Positions 7,302-12,090 of a DNA stretch of 12,090 nucleotides are shown piece by piece. How positions within the stretch are numbered: the first letter of the stretch is position 1; every line of letters starts with the position of its first letter. The stretch is from contig CAIOLV010000029.1 of assembly GCA_903859225.1 (NCBI GenBank), positions 1 through 12,090 on the forward strand, written 5' to 3'. The notes under the pieces were generated by a model. It did no database searches. It saw nothing but the letters and a program-made list of their open reading frames with translations, and was not told the DNA's origin. A program made the position numbers and the translations under genes. The stretch is from an uncultured bacterium (GTDB lineage: Bacteria > Bipolaricaulota > Bipolaricaulia > UBA7950 > UBA9294).

Positions 7302-8428
7302 TACGCTCCAGCCCCCCTCACCAGCCCCTGTATCTCACTACGAATCAACGGCCCCGCCTGCCTTTGGCCCATTCGATGGGCGTTCCTCCCGAGCCTTGCC
7401 AGCGCCGCTTCATCGCGCACGACGTCGAGGACAAGCCTCACCAACTCATGTCGTACCATGATCTCGTCACTCGCTAGGCGACAGGCCTCCTCACGTTCTA
7501 GGACGCGCGCGTTCTCCAGCTGATGGTCATCTGTCGCACCGCGCCATGGCACAAGGATCGCAGGCTTGCCGCAGCCCGTGATCTCGGCAAGCGTCGTGGC
7601 GCCGGCACGCGACACGATCAGGTCCGCAATCGCAAACGCGACCGCCATTTGTTCGATGTACGGCACAACGACCGCGTTGACGATGCCGTCCTTCGCAAGG
7701 CGTCGCCGCGCTTCCTCGGCCGCGGCCTCGCTTCCGGTCACAAGGAGAACCTGGACTTCCTGGCGGCGCGAAAGCTCGCGTGTGCCGGATAGAACCTCCT
7801 CAGTGAGGTCCGACGAGCCGTTCGATCCGCCGAACACGAGCACTGTGCGTTTCCGCGGATCGAGCCCGAACATGCGATAGCCCGCCTCTGCACGTTCCTG
7901 GCGCAGGAACTCGTCCCGAATCGGATTGCCGGTGGTCACGACGCGACGCGCGCGAGGGAACTGCTCGCGCGACGTGGGATACGAGATGAGCACAAGATCG
8001 ACGAACCTCGACAACCAACGGTTGGCGAGGCCGGCCACCGCGTTCTGCTCATGGATGACCGTCCGAATCGGTAGCACGAACCCCGCGAGCGCGCCGAGCA
8101 GGACCGGGGGGAACGAGCTGTAGCCGCCGACGCCAACCACGACGTGGGGGCGGAATCGCAGGAGGGCCATCGCGGTCTCGACAAGGCCCACGGCGAGCCA
8201 GAACGCAACCCGCAGGCGATCGAATCGTGTCCCGGGCCGTCGCCCCCTGGCGTGGATCGGCAGGAATCGAACCCACGGACGGGTCCGGAGGACGCGTGAC
8301 TCAATCCCGCGCCGCGTGCCGACGTAGACAACCTCTACCGTCGGGTCCGCGCGCCGGAGTTCGTCAAGGATCGCCACCGCAGGGTAGACGTGCCCGCCCG
8401 TGCCTCCTCCCGCCATCATCACTCTCAT
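7301..8428 (-). CDS. murG: UDP-GlcNAc:lipid I N-acetylglucosamine transferase MurG
   Basis: Membrane-associated GT-B glycosyltransferase that adds GlcNAc to lipid I, giving lipid II on the cytoplasmic face. The 375 residues begin with the N-terminal GGGTGGHVYPA loop (7-17) that holds the catalytic His. They continue with VGVGGYSSFP (98-107), HEQNAVAG (126-133), TGNPIR (166-171), the glycine loop FGGSNGS (199-205), and the donor-binding SRAGATTLAEI (273-283) and DDHQLENA (300-307) blocks. The frame is open upstream to 8662, but homology starts at the ATG at 8426-8428, which overlaps the ftsW stop as ATGA; AAGG lies upstream. Mid-operon position next to ftsW and murC fits the classical dcw order. 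Confidence 0.96.
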   Translation of the reverse strand: MRVMMAGGGTGGHVYPAVAILDELRRADPTVEVVYVGTRRGIESRVLRTRPWVRFLPIHARGRRPGTRFDRLRVAFWLAVGLVETAMALLRFRPHVVVGVGGYSSFPPVLLGALAGFVLPIRTVIHEQNAVAGLANRWLSRFVDLVLISYPTSREQFPRARRVVTTGNPIRDEFLRQERAEAGYRMFGLDPRKRTVLVFGGSNGSSDLTEEVLSGTRELSRRQEVQVLLVTGSEAAAEEARRRLAKDGIVNAVVVPYIEQMAVAFAIADLIVSRAGATTLAEITGCGKPAILVPWRGATDDHQLENARVLEREEACRLASDEIMVRHELVRLVLDVVRDEAALARLGRNAHRMGQRQAGPLIRSEIQGLVRGAGA

Positions 8429-9510
8429 CGTCGCCCGCCTTGTCTGGAAACGTTTAGCAGCACGCCGACCATCGCCAGCGTGACGAGAATCGAAGACCCT
8501 CCGCCGCTGAAGAAGGGAAGGGTCAGCCCCGTCACCGGGAGGATCCCGAGCGTCACCCCCGCGTTGACGATGGCCTGCAATCCGAGACAACACCCGATCC
8601 CGTACGCAACGAGGCGCCCCTCCTCGTCCGCCGCGCTCTCCGCGACGACGAACGCCCGCCAAACGAGGAATCCGAGCAGCGCCAGGACGCAGAGGACACC
8701 GAGCAGTCCGGCCTCCTCTCCCACAACCGACAAGATGAAGTCGTTGTGCGCCTGCGGGAGGTAGAAGAGCTTCGCGCGCGACGCGCCGAGACCTCTCCCG
8801 AACAGCCCCCCCGCGCCCATCGCCATCATCGACTGCAGCACCTGGTAGCCGGACGATGTGCTGTACGCCTGTGGATCCAGGAACGAGAGGAGTCGCGCAA
8901 ATCGATACGGCGCGATGCGGATTGCCACGTAGACGAGGGGAATGGCTCCGGCCCCGAGGAACGCGAGGTGTCGCCGCTTTGCTCCCCCGAGGAAGAGCAT
9001 CAGTGCTGTGATTCCCGCGAAGATCACGAGCATCCCGAGATCCGGCTGGCTGAGGGTGATCGCACCCAACACGCCGAGGATCAGCACGTAGGGGAGGATC
9101 CCCTCAGTGAACGTGCTCATCCGATCCTTTCGCCGCGCGACGGACGAAGCGAGATACAGGATGAGTGCCAGCTTCACGAACTCCGTGGGCTGAAGGTCAA
9201 AGACGCCGAACGACAGCCAACAGCCGCCCGTGCAGATCGGAAGTGGCAGCAGCGTGACGAGGCTGAGTCCGATCGACCCGAGCAGAAGGACCCCGTTCGT
9301 GCGCAGGAGCACGTGGTAGTCGAGGCGTGCGAAGACGAAGAGACCGACGAGGCCTACGGCGGCCGCCGCGAGCTGGCGCACCAGCATGTACAGATCGTTC
9401 CCGTAGTGGCGAAGGGAAAACGGCGCACTCGCGCTGTAGAGGGCGATGAGCCCCAAGAGCACGAGAATGGACGTCGTCAGCATCGTCGCCCGATCGGCGC
9501 GTCCGGTCAC
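8425..9510 (-). CDS. ftsW: Septal peptidoglycan glycosyltransferase FtsW (SEDS family)
   Basis: Polytopic inner-membrane enzyme that polymerises lipid II into glycan at the septum with a class B penicillin-binding protein. About ten hydrophobic segments are visible in 361 residues, towards the short end for FtsW. Family motifs are QPTEFVKLALILYLA, SQPDLGM, KLFYLPQAHNDF, whose Asp (about 257) is the presumed catalytic residue, GEEAGLLG, and LPFFSGGGSS (about 331-340). RodA is the alternative, but the place between murD and murG argues for FtsW. Start choice: the GTG at 9516 is only 1 nt from AAGGAG, whereas the GTG two codons later (9508-9510) is 7 nt from it and also overlaps a preceding small frame's stop as GTGA, so I prefer 9510. 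The end overlaps murG. Confidence 0.93.
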   Translation of the reverse strand: MTGRADRATMLTTSILVLLGLIALYSASAPFSLRHYGNDLYMLVRQLAAAAVGLVGLFVFARLDYHVLLRTNGVLLLGSIGLSLVTLLPLPICTGGCWLSFGVFDLQPTEFVKLALILYLASSVARRKDRMSTFTEGILPYVLILGVLGAITLSQPDLGMLVIFAGITALMLFLGGAKRRHLAFLGAGAIPLVYVAIRIAPYRFARLLSFLDPQAYSTSSGYQVLQSMMAMGAGGLFGRGLGASRAKLFYLPQAHNDFILSVVGEEAGLLGVLCVLALLGFLVWRAFVVAESAADEEGRLVAYGIGCCLGLQAIVNAGVTLGILPVTGLTLPFFSGGGSSILVTLAMVGVLLNVSRQGGRR

Positions 9511-9671
9511 AGCCACTCTCCTTCGCTTGTACGCTGGCGGGCACTTCCACGCGGAAGCATTGAGCGCCTTGTCATGCGTACGTCATCTGTCCAAGCGAAC
9601 GAAGGAACGGGGACCTCCAGCGAACGACGGTTGGTTCGGTGAGAACAGGACGGATGTCCGGCGGCGGCAGG
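9511..9671 (-). other. murD-ftsW intergenic segment with possible masking hairpin and small leader frame
   Basis: This is the only sizeable gap in the operon. In the transcript, the arm 9607-9592 can pair with 9529-9518: CTTG with CAAG and TTCCTTCG with CGAAGGAG, 12 pairs with a 4-nt bulge, covering the ftsW ribosome binding site. The loop holds a smaller hairpin (CTTCC/GGAAG, 9544-9557). A 22-codon frame starts at ATG 9573-9575 inside the loop and ends in a TGA (9507-9509) overlapping the ftsW GTG; its own ribosome binding site is weak. No convincing promoter is seen here. The murD frame also stays open after its TAG down to that same TGA. The function is inferred only from layout. Confidence 0.4.
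9518..9523 (-). promoter_or_regulatory. Ribosome binding site of ftsW
   Basis: AAGGAG is the strongest Shine-Dalgarno sequence noticed at any gene start in the window. It stands 7 nt before the GTG at 9508-9510 but only 1 nt before the GTG at 9514-9516, which decides the start. It lies in the 3' arm of a possible hairpin (9518-9529 with 9592-9607) that would mask it. Confidence 0.7.
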
Positions 9672-11000
9672 CTAGGTGTCCGCGACACTCACTGCGAGGA
9701 AGCCCGGCAGTTGTCGGACGATGAAGTTGAACGCCTCGCCGCGCTCTTCGTAGCTCCTGAACGCGTCGAAACTCGAACAGGCGGGGGACAAGAGCAACGC
9801 GTCCCCGGGCGCCGCGAGCGCGAGCCCGGTCGTCACGGCGGACTCCAGGTCTTCGACAACGGAGTGACCGACCGCGGCGCAGGCCAAGTGCCCTGCGATC
9901 TCCGCCCGAGCCTCGCCGAACACCACGACGCCGCGCGGCGGGAAGGCGGACAGGAAAGCGGCAAGTTCGTCGTAGCCGCCGCGCTTCGAGCGCCCCCCGA
10001 GGAGAAGGACCGCCGGCTCGCGCGTCGATCGGAGAGCGGCCATCGTCGCAGCGGGACTCGTCGCCTTGGAGTCGTTGACGACGCGTACGCCTCCGATCAT
10101 TCCGACCGTCTCCTGCCGGAACGGAAGATAGAGGGCACGAGCAAGTTCCTGCACGGTGCGACCGGTCGCATCGAAGCCGGGCACAATCTCGCGGCATGCG
10201 GCGACCGCCGCGGCGAGGTCAAGCCGCCGCACCTCGCCGATCTGCTCGCTGCCGCGAGGAAGCGGCGGAAACGGCTGGTCATAGAGCACGACTCGCCCGC
10301 GTCCGTGATCCACGGCCGCAGCAAGATGAGCGGGGAGAATCGCAACATCGGACGAGGTCTGATGCGCGAAGAGCCGCAGCTTGGCTGCCGCGTACGCCGC
10401 CATCGAGCCGTGCCGCTCGATGTGGTTCGGCGTGAGGTTGAGGAGTACGGCGACATGTGGGTGGAAGAGGACGCTCTGTTCGAGCTGGAAGCTCGACACT
10501 TCGAGGACGGCAACGTCCCAATCGCTGGCGCGGTCCGCGATCTCAAGGAACGGCAGCCCGATGTTCCCGGCCACGACCGCCCGGACGCCGGCTCCCTCCA
10601 GGAGGTCACCGATGAGACTGACCGTCGTGCTCTTGCCGTTCGTCCCGCTAACCGCCACGATCCGCCGCCCGTCAGCGGCCTCTCCAGCCACGTCGAGTTC
10701 CGATACGACGGGAATCTCCCTCTCGGCGGCCGCAGCGAACAGCCGGAGACCGAAAGGAACACCGGGGCTCGCAATCACCACGTCCGCCCCATCCAGTAAG
10801 CGCTCGGTGTGCCCCCCGATCTCGAAGGCTTCCGCGTGAGTGCGGAGCCATGCCTCGTCGGATGTGGAGAGAATGCCGGCGTCGCTGACTGAGAAGCGAA
10901 GCCCCTGGCGAAGGCAGAACGCGGCGGCAGCTCGCCCGGTCAATCCGTATCCCACGATGAGCAGCCGCTCCACATCATTTCCGAGAAGGCGGAAGGTCAT
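9672..11000 (-). CDS. murD: UDP-N-acetylmuramoyl-L-alanine--D-glutamate ligase MurD
   Basis: ATP-dependent ligase that adds D-Glu to UDP-MurNAc-L-Ala in the cytosol. The 442 residues show the N-terminal VGYGLTGRA loop (16-24), Walker A GTNGKSTT (119-126), GNIGLP (145-150), LEVSSFQLE (166-174), the NLTPNHIERHGSM block (188-200) with the likely carbamylated lysine K207, NDSKATSPAAT (309-319), LLLGGRSKRGG (332-342) and the C-terminal LLSPACSSFDAF block (403-414), which is typical of MurD. Two motifs differ from expectation: the LPHR motif reads LPFR (292-295), and the HNxxNA motif of Mur ligases is not found; the corresponding stretch reads VRRLDLA (257-263). The ATG overlaps the upstream formimidoyltransferase stop as ATGA, with GGTG a few bases before it. 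About 155 nt separate it from ftsW. Confidence 0.94.
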   Translation of the reverse strand: MTFRLLGNDVERLLIVGYGLTGRAAAAFCLRQGLRFSVSDAGILSTSDEAWLRTHAEAFEIGGHTERLLDGADVVIASPGVPFGLRLFAAAAEREIPVVSELDVAGEAADGRRIVAVSGTNGKSTTVSLIGDLLEGAGVRAVVAGNIGLPFLEIADRASDWDVAVLEVSSFQLEQSVLFHPHVAVLLNLTPNHIERHGSMAAYAAAKLRLFAHQTSSDVAILPAHLAAAVDHGRGRVVLYDQPFPPLPRGSEQIGEVRRLDLAAAVAACREIVPGFDATGRTVQELARALYLPFRQETVGMIGGVRVVNDSKATSPAATMAALRSTREPAVLLLGGRSKRGGYDELAAFLSAFPPRGVVVFGEARAEIAGHLACAAVGHSVVEDLESAVTTGLALAAPGDALLLSPACSSFDAFRSYEERGEAFNFIVRQLPGFLAVSVADT

Positions 11001-11884
11001 CCGTTCACCAGCTGCTCTTCGAGGATGTGATCCTCAAGGCGTCCCGTCAGTCGGAGGTACTTCGCTGTCACCCCAGCCAGCGCGTGGCGCGGCGCGAGGC
11101 CCACGATCTCGCTCGACGCGACTCGCACGCCGTGCGAGGCCGCGAGATCGGATACGCGTCGGAACGCTCCCAGCACGGAGGTTTCCTCGACGTCGGTCAG
11201 ATTCATCGAGACCTGCACGCACCCTTTCCCTTCGAGGAGAAATGCGAGCGCCTGCGCGCCTCGCGGGCCCCCGTTCGCCTCCCGGGCTGCGAAGGCGATC
11301 CGCCGCCCCACGTCGAGGTCCGTCGACTCCAGACAGACATTGTAGGCGACGAGCAGCGGGCGAGCGCCGACGGCGGTGGCTCCCGCCGTAGGGTGGAGTT
11401 CTGGTGGGCCGAAGTCCGGAACCCATCCCACGTGTCCGATGCGCACTCGCAGCGCGTCAAGGCCGCCCCGCCGCAGCGCCGCGAGCGTCGAACGGGCGGG
11501 GTTCGTCGCGGCTCGACCGTAGAGGAACACGGGAACTCCCGTCTCCTCTGTAATCGCTGCGCCGACACGCCGCGCGACGTTCACGCATTCGCTCATGGAG
11601 GAGCCGTCGAGCGGCACGAAAGGGACCACGTCCAGCGCCCCGATGCGCGGGTGGACGCCGCGGTGTCGGCGCAGATCGATTCGGCCCACGGCCTCGCACG
11701 CGAGTCGCACCGCGGCGCCCTCGACCTCCAGCACCGTCCCGACGAACGTGAAGACCGATCGGTTGTGATCGCCATCGGAGTGGATGTCGAGCAGGCGAGC
11801 ACCCGCCAAACGGACCGCGGCGGCCATTCCCGCGATGGCCGCCGCGTCACATCCCTCGCTCACATTCGCGACGCACTCGATCAA
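10997..11884 (-). CDS. Glutamate formimidoyltransferase (single-domain)
   Basis: Transfers the formimino group of N-formimino-L-glutamate to tetrahydrofolate (or the reverse), releasing glutamate; known from histidine breakdown and folate one-carbon metabolism. The 295 residues match the two formiminotransferase subdomains. Visible blocks are ECVANVSEG (3-11), DHNRSVFTFVG (39-49), the RHRGVHPRIGALD block (73-85) with the presumed catalytic H78, VPDFGP (155-160), GATAVGARPLLVAYN (168-182), QVSMNLTD (224-231) and SEIVGL (258-263). It ends where the family's transferase part ends (LEDHILEEQL), so no cyclodeaminase domain is fused. The start is TTG (11882-11884), overlapping the fabZ stop as TTGA; homology begins at residue 2-3, which supports it. 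Its stop overlaps the murD start. A metabolic enzyme coupled on both sides inside a dcw operon is unusual. Confidence 0.92.
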   Translation of the reverse strand: MIECVANVSEGCDAAAIAGMAAAVRLAGARLLDIHSDGDHNRSVFTFVGTVLEVEGAAVRLACEAVGRIDLRRHRGVHPRIGALDVVPFVPLDGSSMSECVNVARRVGAAITEETGVPVFLYGRAATNPARSTLAALRRGGLDALRVRIGHVGWVPDFGPPELHPTAGATAVGARPLLVAYNVCLESTDLDVGRRIAFAAREANGGPRGAQALAFLLEGKGCVQVSMNLTDVEETSVLGAFRRVSDLAASHGVRVASSEIVGLAPRHALAGVTAKYLRLTGRLEDHILEEQLVNG

Positions 11885-12090
11885 GGAGCTTGGGCCTCGC
11901 TCTCAGGAGCAAGTGGCTCGCCTTCGCGGGCGACGAGGAGAGACAGCGTCGCGGAGGCAGCAACCTCGCCGTCGACCGACGCCGTGACCTCGGCCTGGAG
12001 GAGACCGCGCCGGCATCGCACGCGCTTCGCCTCCAGCCTCAGCTGGTCTCCAGGAACCACCTTACGGCGGAACCGCGCCACCTCGACGCC
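11881..12090 (-). CDS. fabZ: 3-hydroxyacyl-[acyl-carrier-protein] dehydratase FabZ, C-terminal part
   Basis: Hot-dog-fold dehydratase that converts 3-hydroxyacyl-ACP to trans-2-enoyl-ACP in fatty-acid elongation. Only the last 69 residues are in the window, since the gene runs off the right edge. The frame is open to base 12090, so the GTG at 12081 is internal. The segment ARFRRKVVPGDQLRLE followed by a basic stretch and VDGEVAASATL is the typical C-terminal half of FabZ; the catalytic His and Glu would lie upstream, outside the window. A tail of about 16 Ala-, Glu- and Pro-rich residues follows the normal end of the fold. Its TGA overlaps the next gene's TTG. In many diderms fabZ sits with lipid A genes, so those may lie beyond the edge. 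Confidence 0.88.
   Translation of the reverse strand, partial: GVEVARFRRKVVPGDQLRLEAKRVRCRRGLLQAEVTASVDGEVAASATLSLLVAREGEPLAPESEAQAP

Noticed and set aside
8429..8662. Upstream extension of the murG frame
   Set aside because: It overlaps ftsW; MurG homology begins at the ATG at 8428.
9594..9627. Direct repeat AGCGAACGA (9594-9602 and 9619-9627) as an operator
   Set aside because: Only two 9-nt copies without symmetry; the first copy is better explained as part of the hairpin arm.
8746..9642. 298-codon plus-strand frame opposite ftsW
   Set aside because: It is antisense to a clear polytopic membrane protein; the product is charged low-complexity sequence with no domain.

Overview
The window is GC-rich bacterial DNA carrying most of a division and cell wall (dcw) cluster. 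Nearly everything lies on the minus strand and, read in the direction of transcription (right to left), runs fabZ (partial) - glutamate formimidoyltransferase - murD - ftsW - murG - murC - murB - ftsQ - ftsA - ftsZ. The genes are packed very tightly. Six junctions overlap by 1 or 4 nt, ftsQ-ftsA and ftsA-ftsZ are separated by only 3-4 nt, and the only real gap (about 155 nt) lies between murD and ftsW. This is best read as one translationally coupled operon whose promoter lies beyond the right edge. mraY, murE, murF, ftsI and ftsL are not in the window.

At the left edge, on the plus strand, is the 3' part of a phosphoglucose isomerase gene of the kind often fused behind transaldolase. An approximately 465-nt stretch follows. 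It contains no intact gene, but on the minus strand it holds a 107-codon coding remnant that looks like the last strands of an outer-membrane beta barrel. Next comes a tRNA-Leu(CAA) gene with a clear sigma70-type promoter and an encoded CCA. A hairpin between the tRNA and the convergent end of ftsZ probably terminates transcription from both sides.

Together the genes make lipid-II precursors (MurB reduction, MurC/MurD ligation, MurG transfer), polymerise glycan at the septum (FtsW), and build the Z-ring and its membrane anchor (FtsZ, FtsA, FtsQ). fabZ supplies fatty-acid elongation for the envelope. The formimidoyltransferase is the outsider. It overlaps both neighbours, so it appears to be a true operon member, although it belongs to folate one-carbon and histidine/glutamate metabolism.

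The organism has FtsA and FtsZ and, judging from the barrel-like remnant, is probably diderm. The phylum cannot be fixed from the window. A little-studied lineage is plausible because MurD and the FtsZ C-terminus depart from textbook motifs. The items most worth a second look are the formimidoyltransferase in the cluster, a possible Shine-Dalgarno-masking hairpin plus 22-codon leader ORF before ftsW, the altered MurD motifs, the barrel remnant beside tRNA-Leu, and the long basic tail after the FtsZ C-terminal peptide.
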